In this document: piece after piece, positions 46,342 to 56,033 of the stretch | How positions within the stretch are numbered: position 1 is the stretch's first letter | Layout of the letters: every line of letters begins with the position of its first letter | Assembly (NCBI GenBank): GCA_016931575.1 | Contig: JAFGEO010000006.1 | Span: 49,466-113,465 of the forward strand | Direction: 5' to 3' | Length of the DNA stretch: 64,000 nucleotides | DNA from: Bacteroidales bacterium | Lineage (GTDB): Bacteria > Bacteroidota > Bacteroidia > Bacteroidales > UBA10428 | Translations under genes and position numbers: made by a program | Notes under the pieces: model-generated | What the model was told of the DNA's origin: nothing | The model's database searches: none | The model's input: the letters and a program-made list of their open reading frames with translations, nothing else

Positions 46342-47883
46342 ATGGCACAGGAAGACATCTTTAAAAAGATTATTGCGCACTCAAAGGAATATGGATTTAT
46401 TTTTCAATCCAGTGAAATTTATGATGGGCTCAGCGCAGTTTACGATTATGGTCAGATTGGTGTTGAACTGAAGAACAACATCAAACAGTACTGGTGGGAT
46501 GCCATGACAAAGCTCAATGAAAATATCGTGGGGATAGATGCTGCGATTTTTATGCATCCCCGTACCTGGGAAGCTTCCGGGCATGTCGGGGCATTTAATG
46601 ACCCGTTGATCGATAATAAAGACTCCAAAAAGAGATACCGGGCCGATGTTCTCATCGAAGAGCACATGGAGAAGATTGAGGCAAAGATTCAAAAAGAAGT
46701 GGATAAGGCTTCTGCTCGTTTTGGAGATACCTTCGATGAAAAACAATTCCGGGATACAAACCAGCGGGTACAGGAAAATCAGCTAAAACTGGATGAGCTT
46801 AAAGCCAGGTTCGTGAAAGCATTGGAGGCTAATGATCTTGCTGATTTAAAGCAGATTATTGAGGATTCAGGAATTGTCTGCCCTGTCTCAGGATCAAAAA
46901 ACTGGACAGATGTACGTCAGTTTAACCTGATGTTCAGCACACAGCTGGGATCAGTAAGTGAAGAAGCCAGTACAATATACCTGCGGCCTGAGACAGCCCA
47001 GGGAATTTTTGTGAATTACCTGAACGTACAGAAGACAGGAAGAATGAAGATTCCCTTTGGCATTGCTCAGATCGGCAAAGCATTCCGAAATGAGATTGTT
47101 GCCCGTCAGTTCATTTTCCGGATGAGAGAATTTGAACAGATGGAAATGCAGTTTTTTGTTGAGCCCGGCACAGAAATGGAATGGTATAAGCATTGGAAAG
47201 AAAAGCGGTTAAAATGGCATAAATCCCTTGGATTGGGAGAAGAAAAATACCGTTTTCACGACCATGATAAATTGGCACACTATGCCAATGCGGCTGCTGA
47301 TATCGAATTTGATTTCCCTATGGGATTCCGTGAAGTAGAAGGGATACACTCCCGGACTGATTTTGACCTGGGCAACCATGAGAAATTCTCGGGCAGAAAG
47401 ATTCAGTATCATGATACCGTAACAAATAAGAGCTATGTGCCTTACGTGGTTGAAACCTCCATCGGGCTGGACCGGATGTTCCTTTCAGTGATCTCGAATG
47501 CCTACACCGAGGAGGAAATCGAAGGGAAAGATGAAACCCGCATAGTTATGAGGATCCCTGCTTTCCTGGCACCGGTTAAACTGGCTGTATTCCCGCTGCT
47601 TAAGAAAGACGGACTTCCTGAAAAGGCTCGTGAGATCATGGATAGGCTGAAATTTGATTTCAATTGCCAGTACGAGGAAAAGGATACTATTGGAAGGCGA
47701 TATCGCCGGCAGGATGCCATCGGCACCCCCTTTTGTATTACCATCGATCACCAGACACAAGAGGACAATACCGTTACCATACGATTTAGGGACACCATGA
47801 AACAGGAACGTGTACCGGTCGAAAACCTCGAAAAGATCATGGAAGATAAGGTTAGCATGAAGAATGTGCTGAGAGAATTGTAA
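46342..47883 (+). CDS. glyS: Glycyl-tRNA synthetase, homodimeric (alpha2) type
   Basis: 513 residues, a class II synthetase of the single-chain type rather than the alpha2beta2 type. YLRPETAQGIFVNYLN (motif 2 region), FRNEIVARQFIFRMREFEQMEM and the motif 3 stretch VVETSIGLDRMFLSVI are visible, with an anticodon-binding domain at the C terminus (VKLAVFPLLKKDGL). ATG at 46342. It has a full promoter and is followed after 27 bases by a glycosyltransferase, so the surface-glycan genes may be read from it. Confidence 0.96.
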   Translation: MAQEDIFKKIIAHSKEYGFIFQSSEIYDGLSAVYDYGQIGVELKNNIKQYWWDAMTKLNENIVGIDAAIFMHPRTWEASGHVGAFNDPLIDNKDSKKRYRADVLIEEHMEKIEAKIQKEVDKASARFGDTFDEKQFRDTNQRVQENQLKLDELKARFVKALEANDLADLKQIIEDSGIVCPVSGSKNWTDVRQFNLMFSTQLGSVSEEASTIYLRPETAQGIFVNYLNVQKTGRMKIPFGIAQIGKAFRNEIVARQFIFRMREFEQMEMQFFVEPGTEMEWYKHWKEKRLKWHKSLGLGEEKYRFHDHDKLAHYANAAADIEFDFPMGFREVEGIHSRTDFDLGNHEKFSGRKIQYHDTVTNKSYVPYVVETSIGLDRMFLSVISNAYTEEEIEGKDETRIVMRIPAFLAPVKLAVFPLLKKDGLPEKAREIMDRLKFDFNCQYEEKDTIGRRYRRQDAIGTPFCITIDHQTQEDNTVTIRFRDTMKQERVPVENLEKIMEDKVSMKNVLREL

Positions 47884-47910
47884 ATTGCACTCCTTGCACT
47901 TCTGAAGAAT

Positions 47911-49218
47911 ATGACCGGAACTCAAACACCAAAGAAAGTACTGATTATAACGTATTACTGGCCGCCGGCTGGTGGACCTGGAGTACAACGCTGGCTCAAA
48001 TTCGCCCGTTATCTGCCGGATTTTAACGTGGAGCCCTTCATTCTTACGGTTGATGAGAAAAAAGCTTCTTATGCATTTTATGATCCGAGTTTGGAAGATG
48101 AGGTAAGAAAAGACCTTACTGTATTTCGCACCTCAACACGGGAATTCTATACTTTTTACCTCAAGTTTACAGGCAGGAGGCAAATCCCTTTTTCTGGCTT
48201 CGTCCAGGAATCCGGGATTAGCTTTAAAGAAAAAGTTATCCGGTTCCTGCGTACCCATCTTTTTATTCCGGACCCTCGACTTGGCTGGAATCGCTTTGCA
48301 TATAAAAAAGCCCGGGAGGTGTTGAGACAGGAAAATATTACTCAGATCATCACAACCGGCCCTCCTCATTCAAGCCACTTAATAGGGTTGAAATTGAAAA
48401 AGAAATTGCCTCACGTAAACTGGATTGCAGATTTTAGGGATCCGTGGACCCACATATTCTTTTTTGATCAATTGAATCATTCTCCGTATTCCAGGTTAAG
48501 ACATAAAAAATTAGAGCACAGAGTAATAGATAAATCAGATAAAGTAATAGTTGTCGGACATTCAATGAAATCCGGTTTCCTTAAAGATTATCCTGAATTG
48601 GTACCAGACAAGATCGTCATCATACCAAATGGTTTCGATGACAACGATTTTATCCCTGGAGATAGTATAACGGAAAGTGATTTTGTAATTACTTACACGG
48701 GTACCTTAGCGGCAAACTACCCTCTTGAAGCTCTGACTAATGCAATTAAAACTATAAATAAGGAGCATAAAGGGGTTGTTAAACTTAGAATTATAGGAGA
48801 AATTAATTTTGACATTCAAGAGGAAGTCATTCAACAAATCGGACAAGAATCTGTCGAATTCGTTCCAAGGCTTGCTCACGCTAAAGCAATTGAATATCTT
48901 TTCAGGTCCTCCATGCAACTGATCATTATTCCCGAGGCCATTGGCAATGAATCAATCCTTACCGGAAAAATATTTGAATACCTTGCATCCGGTAAACCAA
49001 TATTAGGAATCGGGCCGGAAGACGGTGACGCCTCCCAGGTCTTGAAGGAAACGGGGGCCGGTAAAATGTTTGAGTATTCAAAAAAGGAAGAAATAGAAAG
49101 CTATATACTTAAAGTATATAATGAACTAAGAGATCATAACATATTTTATAATAGAGAAATAATAGAAAAATATTCCAGAAAAAAAATAACCGGAGATCTT
49201 GTCTCGCTTTTTCCCTGA
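47911..49218 (+). CDS. Glycosyltransferase family 4 (GT-B) protein
   Basis: 435 residues, soluble. The N-terminal Rossmann-like domain has the GT4 start KVLIITYYWPPAGGPGVQRW. The C-terminal domain has YTGTLAANYPLEALTNAI, and the donor-site region with Glu in SILTGKIFEYLASGKPILGIG. Sugar donor and acceptor are unknown. The segment from about 48.5 kb to the end is more AT-rich than the neighbouring housekeeping genes, as often seen in polysaccharide loci. The next gene starts 2 bases later. Confidence 0.88.
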   Translation: MTGTQTPKKVLIITYYWPPAGGPGVQRWLKFARYLPDFNVEPFILTVDEKKASYAFYDPSLEDEVRKDLTVFRTSTREFYTFYLKFTGRRQIPFSGFVQESGISFKEKVIRFLRTHLFIPDPRLGWNRFAYKKAREVLRQENITQIITTGPPHSSHLIGLKLKKKLPHVNWIADFRDPWTHIFFFDQLNHSPYSRLRHKKLEHRVIDKSDKVIVVGHSMKSGFLKDYPELVPDKIVIIPNGFDDNDFIPGDSITESDFVITYTGTLAANYPLEALTNAIKTINKEHKGVVKLRIIGEINFDIQEEVIQQIGQESVEFVPRLAHAKAIEYLFRSSMQLIIIPEAIGNESILTGKIFEYLASGKPILGIGPEDGDASQVLKETGAGKMFEYSKKEEIESYILKVYNELRDHNIFYNREIIEKYSRKKITGDLVSLFP

Positions 49219-49220
49219 TC

Positions 49221-49847
49221 ATGGTAAAAAATGTTTTCATCCTATGTACCGGTAGGAGTGGCTCATTATCCTTCGTTAAGGCTTGCGGATTCATTACTAA
49301 TTATTCCTCTTCACATGAATCACGGGCTTCAATGCTTGGAGATGAGAGAATTAATTATCCGGAATATCATATCGAAGCTGATAATCGCTTAAGCTGGTTT
49401 TTCGGAAAACTCGATGAGCGGTATGGAGATGAGGCAGTTTATATTCACTTGCTCAGAAACAGGGAGGCAACTGTGAAAAGCTTTCTGAATCGATGGGGTG
49501 TGAAAGGAAGCATAATTCATGCTTTCCAGTCGGGCATTCTGATTTCTCGCTACGGGAAATGGAAGGATACGGAGAAAGGCAGGATCTGTGAGGATTATTA
49601 TGATACGGTAAATTTGAATATCCGGCATTTTCTGAAAGATAAAAGCAAAGTTCAGGTCATTCAGCTTGAGAATATTAACGAAGATTTCAGGGTATTCTGG
49701 GAGTTTATCGGAGCAGAAGGGGATCTTGAAGGTGCCCTGAAAGTTTTTAACAGACCTGACAATACATCCCAAAGCCAGCAGACCCTTCGTAATAAATTAC
49801 GCACGCTGATTTATCATTTGAAAAAACAGTTCAATATTCTATCTTAG
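49221..49847 (+). CDS. Sulfotransferase-family protein
   Basis: 208 residues, soluble. The N-terminal ILCTGRSGS (7-15) is the 5'-phosphosulfate-binding loop of PAPS-dependent sulfotransferases, and YIHLLRNREATVKSFLNRW looks like the 3'-phosphate-binding region (R..R....S). The C-terminal Lys/Arg-rich tail is unremarkable. In this setting, 2 bases after a GT4 gene and 21 bases before a methyltransferase, it would sulfate a surface glycan. Assignment to the fold is good; activity is inferred. Confidence 0.75.
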   Translation: MVKNVFILCTGRSGSLSFVKACGFITNYSSSHESRASMLGDERINYPEYHIEADNRLSWFFGKLDERYGDEAVYIHLLRNREATVKSFLNRWGVKGSIIHAFQSGILISRYGKWKDTEKGRICEDYYDTVNLNIRHFLKDKSKVQVIQLENINEDFRVFWEFIGAEGDLEGALKVFNRPDNTSQSQQTLRNKLRTLIYHLKKQFNILS

Positions 49848-49868
49848 TCTGTTTGATAATATACTAGC

Positions 49869-50378
49869 ATGAGCCACGAAAGAAGATATAAATTAACACT
49901 TGATTTTGTCAAGCGTAATATTCAGTCAAATAGTAAGATATTAGATTTGGGTATTCCAAATAAATTCTCCAGTATGATGAAGGATGAAGGTTTCATTGTT
50001 ATCAATACGCAGGGGGAGGATCTTGATCTGGATTTTCATGCAGTAAAAACTGAAGTTATTGACGTTGTGACAGCATTTGAGATTTTTGAGCACATGCTGG
50101 CACCTTTTAATATCCTTCGTGAAATTCAATGTAAGAAGCTTATTGCCTCTGTACCAATTAAGTTATGGTTTGCATCGGCTTACTGGAATGAAAATGATGA
50201 GAGGGACAGGCACTATCATGAGTTTGAAATAAAGCAGTTTAACTGGCTTTTGAATAAATCGGGATGGGTAATAAAAGATTTTGAAAAGTACACCTCACCG
50301 GTTACTGCATTGGGAATACGTCCATTACTCAGGAATTTTACCCCCAGGTATTACATTGTTTATTGTGAACGTAGCTAA
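49869..50378 (+). CDS. Class I SAM-dependent methyltransferase-like protein
   Basis: 169 residues, short for the family. NSKILDLG (21-28) is motif I, with the glycine-rich loop reduced to LGIP, and DVVTAFEIFEHMLAP is motif IV with the post-motif helix. The rest resembles small glycan or lipid methyltransferases of the Methyltransf_11/23 type. The degenerate SAM loop leaves activity uncertain. It lies between the sulfotransferase and the second glycosyltransferase, suggesting decoration of the same glycan. Confidence 0.65.
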   Translation: MSHERRYKLTLDFVKRNIQSNSKILDLGIPNKFSSMMKDEGFIVINTQGEDLDLDFHAVKTEVIDVVTAFEIFEHMLAPFNILREIQCKKLIASVPIKLWFASAYWNENDERDRHYHEFEIKQFNWLLNKSGWVIKDFEKYTSPVTALGIRPLLRNFTPRYYIVYCERS

Positions 50379-50387
50379 GCCCGGATT

Positions 50388-51584
50388 ATGCGCATTGGAA
50401 TGATCCTTGACGAAAAGTATCCTCCCGATCCCCGGGTTGAAAATGAGGCAAGGGTGCTAATCAGAGAAGGGCATCAGGTTTATTTATTGAGTCTGGATTA
50501 TCAGGGAAATCAGCTTCGCGAAGAAACTATTCATGAGATCCTTGTTCAGCGGGTCAGCTATTCAAGACTAATGCATAAGCTGTCCGCCTTGGCTTACACA
50601 GTGCCACTCTACCACTTTATACTCAGCAGAGCGATAAAGAAATTTATAAGAAGAAATCACATCCAGGCACTTCATTTGCACGATCTTCAGGTAGCTCGTG
50701 CTGGATTTTTTGCCCGGGGGAAGGCAAAAATACCGATATTACTTGATCTGCATGAGAACCGTCCTGAGATCATGAAATATTATCGGCACCTGAACCGATT
50801 CCCCGGGAGATATCTCATTTATCCTTCCCGATGGAAGAAAAAAGAGGCTGAATATATTCGAAAAAGCGACCATACCATTGTTGTGACAAATGAAGCCAGG
50901 GAGTATTACCAGCAAAATCTTTCCTTACCTCCCCAAAAGTTTGTAGTAGTGCCAAATACTGTTAGCCGGGACTTTTATCAGGAGTATTCCACCGATGAGC
51001 ATATCACCGATCGCTACCGGAAGTCTTTTATGATCCTCTACATAGGAGATACCGGAGAGCGTCGGGGGATTGAGACATTACTGAAGGCGGTAAGCATTCT
51101 CGCAAACCGGATAGATGGTTTACGGTTTTGCATTCTTGGGAGGAGTACAAATGACAGCCAGTTAAGGGAATTGGTAAATCGCCTGCAAATTGCGGATAAG
51201 GTGGATTTTGAAGGATGGCAGTCTCCCGCAAAATTCCAGTCTTATATTCTTTCCAGTCAGCTGTGTTCTTGTCCCATCCTGCGTAATATCCACCATGATA
51301 CCACCTATGCAAACAAACTTTTTCAGTATGCATCTCTGGCCAAACCTCTTTTGGTAAGTGATTGTACGGCGCAGAAAAATTTAACCGAAAAATATAAAAT
51401 GGGCCTTGTTTTTGAAGCAGGTAATGAGGAGGATTGTGCAAAGAAAATCCTTTATCTGGCTAACAACAAGAAGGAGTTGACCCAGTACGGAAATAATGGT
51501 CAGAAAGCTGTCCTTGAATTCCTGGGATGGGAGAAAGTATCACAACAATTGGTAGGGGCATACAAAAATCTTACCCTCTCATAA
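50388..51584 (+). CDS. Glycosyltransferase family 4 (GT-B) protein
   Basis: 398 residues. It starts MRIGMILDEKYPPDPRVENEA, the typical P-P-x-P-R-V-x-N-E start of a GT4 subgroup. The C-terminal domain has ILYIGDTGERRGIETLLKAV and, in place of the usual E-x7-E motif, a less regular stretch NKLFQYASLAKPLLVSD that keeps only part of it. Donor and acceptor are unknown. It is last of the run that starts at glyS and is convergent with the flippase gene, the stops being 4 bases apart. Confidence 0.88.
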   Translation: MRIGMILDEKYPPDPRVENEARVLIREGHQVYLLSLDYQGNQLREETIHEILVQRVSYSRLMHKLSALAYTVPLYHFILSRAIKKFIRRNHIQALHLHDLQVARAGFFARGKAKIPILLDLHENRPEIMKYYRHLNRFPGRYLIYPSRWKKKEAEYIRKSDHTIVVTNEAREYYQQNLSLPPQKFVVVPNTVSRDFYQEYSTDEHITDRYRKSFMILYIGDTGERRGIETLLKAVSILANRIDGLRFCILGRSTNDSQLRELVNRLQIADKVDFEGWQSPAKFQSYILSSQLCSCPILRNIHHDTTYANKLFQYASLAKPLLVSDCTAQKNLTEKYKMGLVFEAGNEEDCAKKILYLANNKKELTQYGNNGQKAVLEFLGWEKVSQQLVGAYKNLTLS

Positions 51585-51600
51585 GCGATTACCCTCGCTT
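51583..51600. terminator. Small hairpin between convergent glycan genes
   Basis: AAGCGA (51583-51588) pairs with TCGCTT (51595-51600) around a 6-base loop, overlapping both stop codons. It is short and without a long T tract, so at best a weak bidirectional terminator. Confidence 0.3.
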
Positions 51601-53079
51601 TCTGATTTTGAGAATCACCAGAGTTTGATTAATAATATCCTGTATAGGAGGAGATATCTTCAGCTGGTAAATCAAAGTTCCGAAGGCAATGGCGAATAAT
51701 CCTGAACGAAGGATGAGATCCAGGTACAAATTTCCAAGTTGGGGGATCAATTCAGCCAGCCCCCAGGAGATACCCGATACAGCTAATCCTTTAATTGTTG
51801 AAAGGTCAAAGGCTGGCAAACCGAATTTGATCCACAGCACCATGATTTTTAAACCGGACAGAAAAATCCTTGAGAAGAAAAGCGCCATGGCCGCACCCAA
51901 GATCTGGTACTGGGGGATGAGGAGAAAATTCAGGAGAATCAGAATCACTCCCGTGAGTAAACGTGCATAAGTGATAACCGGAAAGTGACGGGAAGTCTGA
52001 ATGACCATACCACCGGTACCTGATGCCATTTCTATCAGACTCCCCAAACCGACAAAAAGCACTACATAACGCCCTGATGCATAAGCTTCCGGAAGGAAGG
52101 AGAAAATATTATTTCGATTAATCCAAATCCCCAGAAAGATGAACAGAGCCACGATAAGCATATCTCTGCAGCTTGCGGAATAAATTTTTGCAATGGTTTT
52201 TCTGTCATTATTTTTCCAGGCATCTGCCAGAACTGTGGATGATATTTTCAGAATTGAGAGGGAAGGTTTGAGGATCAGAGTCCCGATGAAAAAGGCAATC
52301 GAATAGATACCGGTAGCCTCCAAATCGATCAGATTACCCACAAGGTACTTATCGATGTTACTCGTAAGGATAGTACCACTCCCGCCGATAAATCCGTAGA
52401 TAGCCACTTTCATCATTTGCTTCCTGAGTTCCGGAGTGATAAATTTTCCTGGCCAGCTCCAATTTAGTTCGTTCTGTCGGAAGAGGTCGATGATCATCAG
52501 TAACATTGGAACTGCCATTCCAACACAATATACAGCTAGAAAGAAATCAAAATCGATCAGCTTAAATTGAAACAAAATAAGGTCAGCCAGAACAAGAATC
52601 CGGAATATGACTTCTTTGTAAAGTGTACCTGCCGTTGAGTTATATAATACCTTCAGAAAATTATCAAAAATGGTATAATACAGAGTAAAGAAGATCAGGG
52701 GTAGCAGCCAGTAGATATTTTCCACAAATAAAGGAGAATCTTCCTGATTGCTTCCTTCCAGGTAAGGTTTTAGAATAAAAAAAACCACAGCACTGAGCAG
52801 AAACCCTATCAGGGTTATCACCATTGTGATACCCAAAAAACCATGATGATCGTTTTTCTTATCCCTGAAATAACTGAACAGCCGAACGGTAACGTTATTA
52901 TATCCCAGGGATGCAAATTGAGCAAATACATTGGATAGGGCAACCAGCATATTGACTAAGCCAATTTCCTCGGCAAGAAGGATTTTGGGCATAATTACGA
53001 CTACATTGAGAAAACCTATAACTACACCCAGATAAGCATAGATAGTACCCTTTATTGATTGTTTGATGATAATGCCCAC
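51589..53079 (-). CDS. Oligosaccharide flippase (Wzx-type, MATE/MOP superfamily)
   Basis: 496 residues with about 14 transmembrane segments. The start KQSIKGTIYAYLGVVIGFLNVVV and the SLGYNNVTVRLFSYFRD segment are typical of polysaccharide-export MOP transporters. Such proteins flip undecaprenyl-linked repeat units for Wzy-dependent polymerisation. It faces the glycosyltransferase run rather than being part of it, and the Wzy-like and Wzz-like genes are 25 kb away. Confidence 0.88.
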   Translation of the reverse strand: MGIIIKQSIKGTIYAYLGVVIGFLNVVVIMPKILLAEEIGLVNMLVALSNVFAQFASLGYNNVTVRLFSYFRDKKNDHHGFLGITMVITLIGFLLSAVVFFILKPYLEGSNQEDSPLFVENIYWLLPLIFFTLYYTIFDNFLKVLYNSTAGTLYKEVIFRILVLADLILFQFKLIDFDFFLAVYCVGMAVPMLLMIIDLFRQNELNWSWPGKFITPELRKQMMKVAIYGFIGGSGTILTSNIDKYLVGNLIDLEATGIYSIAFFIGTLILKPSLSILKISSTVLADAWKNNDRKTIAKIYSASCRDMLIVALFIFLGIWINRNNIFSFLPEAYASGRYVVLFVGLGSLIEMASGTGGMVIQTSRHFPVITYARLLTGVILILLNFLLIPQYQILGAAMALFFSRIFLSGLKIMVLWIKFGLPAFDLSTIKGLAVSGISWGLAELIPQLGNLYLDLILRSGLFAIAFGTLIYQLKISPPIQDIINQTLVILKIRKRG

Positions 53080-53225
53080 AATGCTGTAATTTGGTGTAAA
53101 TATAAAGGGAATTCAGCTATGCTTTATACAGAGGATGGTGAATTTATTTAACCGGGGCAGAATCCTGGGACAGGGAAGAATCCGGGAGGGAGAAATAGAT
53201 GCATGCGATATAAAAGAAATAGTGT

Positions 53226-53233
53226 TATTTTTG
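53226..53233 (+). promoter_or_regulatory. Promoter -7 box of the YfhO-type gene
   Basis: TATTTTTG matches TAnnTTTG, 47 bases before the ATG at 53281. No -33 element is evident, and the rest of the 53080-53280 gap holds nothing I recognise. Confidence 0.45.
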
Positions 53234-53280
53234 ATGGCTTGGAATCAAGTAAACAAGGCTGAAACGATATATTCAATGCA

Positions 53281-56031
53281 ATGAAAGAATTCCTAAAAAA
53301 CATTGATTACAAAAAAGCGCTGCCGCATCTAGTGGCACTAGCAATTTTTCTGGCTGTCAGTTCTGTATTTTTTCTGAATCAATTATCGGGACTGAGGGTA
53401 TATCAGCATGATGCTGAGATGCATGTGGGAATGAGTAAGGAAAGCTCTGATTTTAGAGATAAATACGGGGAAGAAACCTTATGGACAAATGCTGCTTTCG
53501 GAGGGATGCCCACCTACCAGATATCCATGAAAAATGCGAATGTCATTCAGTCTGTTGATAAACTTATCCTGAAAGTCTTTCCACGTCCGATAGGGTATAT
53601 TCTTTTGCTGATGGCAGGATTCTATATTTTCATGCTGCTGCTTGATGTAGATCCGAAAATCGCCATCATCGGAAGTATTGCGTTTGGATTAGCCTCCTAC
53701 AATATTCTATACATTGGGGCCGGGCATAACAATAAGGTGCATGCACTTGCATACATACCTCCCATTTTAGGGAGCGTAATATATGCCTACCGAAAGAATT
53801 TTCTAATCGGTAGCGCCTTGCTGGCATTCTTTGCATGTCTCCATTTATCAGCTAACCACATGCAGCTAACCTACTATATGCTGTTTTTGGTGCTGGCAAT
53901 TGTAATTGTCCAATTTATCATCAGTTTTAAAGAAAAGTTGCTGCCCCGTTTTCTTAAGGCGAGTTTGTTCCTGGTTCTTGGGGGATTATTAAGTGTGTTG
54001 CCCTCTGCAAAGAGCATCTTGCTAACACAGGAATATTCTGATGAAACAACCCGCGGAAAATCTGAACTTACCATTCAGGTGGATGAAAAAGATGTCAATA
54101 AGAAGGGTTCAGGACTTGGCAAAGAGTATATTACTCAATACAGTCTTGGGGACGGGGAGATCTGGTCGCTGATTATTCCAAATGCCAAAGGGGGAAATCA
54201 GGGGTTAATTAAGGATGATCCGAAGTTGATGAATAAAATCGATTCAGAGGAGGACAAATTATTACTCGGTGAACAAAACCGCTACTGGGGAGAACAGGAT
54301 AGTTCAGGAGGTGCACTTTATTATGGAGCCAGCGTTTTCCTGCTCTTTATACTTGGAGTGTTTTTCATCAGGGATAAGCTGAAATGGGCCTTTCTTGCTG
54401 CCTCTGTTTTGGCGATGCTTCTTTCACTCAAATATGGGGCATTTACTGAATTTGCCATTAACAAATTGCCCATGTTCAGTAAGTTCCGGGATACAAAGAT
54501 GATTCTAATTTTGGTTCAGGTCTCCTTTGCATTCCTGGCGGTACTTTTCATTAACTACCTGGCAAGTAATACAGTCGACAAGAAACGTTTCCTGTATGTT
54601 TCTGGAGGAGTTCTTGGTGTTTTATTATTGCTTGCCCTGTTTCCTACCGCATGGTTCGATTTTTTGGGGAAGAGGGAGGTTGAGCATGTAGATTACCTGA
54701 AGAGTCTGCCACTTGAGAGGCTCAGGGATCAGGACCGGGCTCAGGTATCAGCCATGCTGAAAAGTTATGAATTGTTACCTGGGTTAAGGCTGAAGATTTT
54801 CAGGGCTGATGTCTTCCGGAGCATCTTTTTCATGTTGCTGACAGCGGGTGCAGTTTATCTTTTCATTGCAAAAAAAATCAATAAACTTCAACTTATTGTC
54901 GGCCTCGGGATCATTGTATTGGTGGACCTTTTCATGGTGGATAAACGCTATTTTACAAATGAGAAAACAGTAAATCACATAAATAAATGGGTGGATAAAT
55001 ATAGCTACAGCAATCCATTCAAACCATCATTGGCTGATTCCTCGATCTTACTAAAAGAGATCAAAAACAACCCGGAGATAGCTGAAAGCATTGAAAAAAG
55101 TTTTGCTGAGATCGATGAGAGTGAATTTCCCATTCACAGGCAATATTTGAATGAGCAGAACAAAATTATTTTCAGGGAACTAAACTACCATACAGACTAT
55201 AGGGTATTTGCCCTGGCAATTCCGGTTGGCATTATGTATGATGTCGAAGAGGGACAGGCTATGGGTATTAATGCGTTTTCTGACGGAAGAACTCCATACT
55301 TTCATAAATCTTTGGGAGGCTATCATGGAGCCAAGCTGAAGCGATACGAAGAGGTTTGGGATGGGTACCTTTCCAAAGAAGAGATAGCTCTCCGTAATTT
55401 ATTGCGGGCAGCCAATTATAATCCGTACCTGATTAAACCTTATCTGAAAGATTCGATTCCGGTGATGAACATGCTTAATACAAAGTATATCATTTTCGAT
55501 CCTTATAATGAGCCTTTAACCAATGAGGCACGATTTGACAATGCCTGGTTCGTAAAAGGAATAAACTTTGTTGAAAATGCAGATCAGGAGTTTCTCGCAT
55601 TGGCAACGGTAAGTATGGATACTGCCATTATTCAAAAAGCCTATAGAAATAGGGTATCCGAAAACCTTAAACCCGATACCCTGGCTGATATTGTCCTGAG
55701 TGATTATAAGCCTAACCATCTGACTTATAAAAGTATATCTTCAAATGATGGAGTTGCCGTATTTTCAGAGATCTTTTATGACAAGGGATGGAATGCCTAT
55801 ATTGATGGTAAAAAGGTTGAATATTTCCCTGCTAATTATCTGCTGAGGGCTCTGATGATCCCGGCGGGGGAGCATATCGTGGAATTCAGGTTTGAACCCC
55901 CAACCTACAAGTTGGCTCACAGGCTTTCAATACTGGGCTCTGTTCTGCTATTACTATACATTCTGGGAACTATCGGATGGGTATTTTTCTTAAGAAGGAA
56001 AAAAATAAGTAATGGTGTAACTGAGGAATAG
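53281..56031 (+). CDS. YfhO-family multi-spanning membrane protein
   Basis: 916 residues. About 12 transmembrane segments in the first 550 residues are followed by a large soluble region and a final helix near 890-910, matching YfhO (glycosyltransferase C-fold) proteins. In the first extracytoplasmic loop the motif HDAEMHVGMSKESSDF replaces the acidic pair expected in GT-C enzymes. Bacillus YfhO affects lipoteichoic-acid glycosylation; in Bacteroidota the role is unproven. The C-terminal YDKGWNAYIDGKKVEYFPANYLLRA stretch is a family hallmark. It is convergent with PorP/SprF, 2 bases between stops. Confidence 0.88.
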   Translation: MKEFLKNIDYKKALPHLVALAIFLAVSSVFFLNQLSGLRVYQHDAEMHVGMSKESSDFRDKYGEETLWTNAAFGGMPTYQISMKNANVIQSVDKLILKVFPRPIGYILLLMAGFYIFMLLLDVDPKIAIIGSIAFGLASYNILYIGAGHNNKVHALAYIPPILGSVIYAYRKNFLIGSALLAFFACLHLSANHMQLTYYMLFLVLAIVIVQFIISFKEKLLPRFLKASLFLVLGGLLSVLPSAKSILLTQEYSDETTRGKSELTIQVDEKDVNKKGSGLGKEYITQYSLGDGEIWSLIIPNAKGGNQGLIKDDPKLMNKIDSEEDKLLLGEQNRYWGEQDSSGGALYYGASVFLLFILGVFFIRDKLKWAFLAASVLAMLLSLKYGAFTEFAINKLPMFSKFRDTKMILILVQVSFAFLAVLFINYLASNTVDKKRFLYVSGGVLGVLLLLALFPTAWFDFLGKREVEHVDYLKSLPLERLRDQDRAQVSAMLKSYELLPGLRLKIFRADVFRSIFFMLLTAGAVYLFIAKKINKLQLIVGLGIIVLVDLFMVDKRYFTNEKTVNHINKWVDKYSYSNPFKPSLADSSILLKEIKNNPEIAESIEKSFAEIDESEFPIHRQYLNEQNKIIFRELNYHTDYRVFALAIPVGIMYDVEEGQAMGINAFSDGRTPYFHKSLGGYHGAKLKRYEEVWDGYLSKEEIALRNLLRAANYNPYLIKPYLKDSIPVMNMLNTKYIIFDPYNEPLTNEARFDNAWFVKGINFVENADQEFLALATVSMDTAIIQKAYRNRVSENLKPDTLADIVLSDYKPNHLTYKSISSNDGVAVFSEIFYDKGWNAYIDGKKVEYFPANYLLRALMIPAGEHIVEFRFEPPTYKLAHRLSILGSVLLLLYILGTIGWVFFLRRKKISNGVTEE

Positions 56032-56033
56032 GC

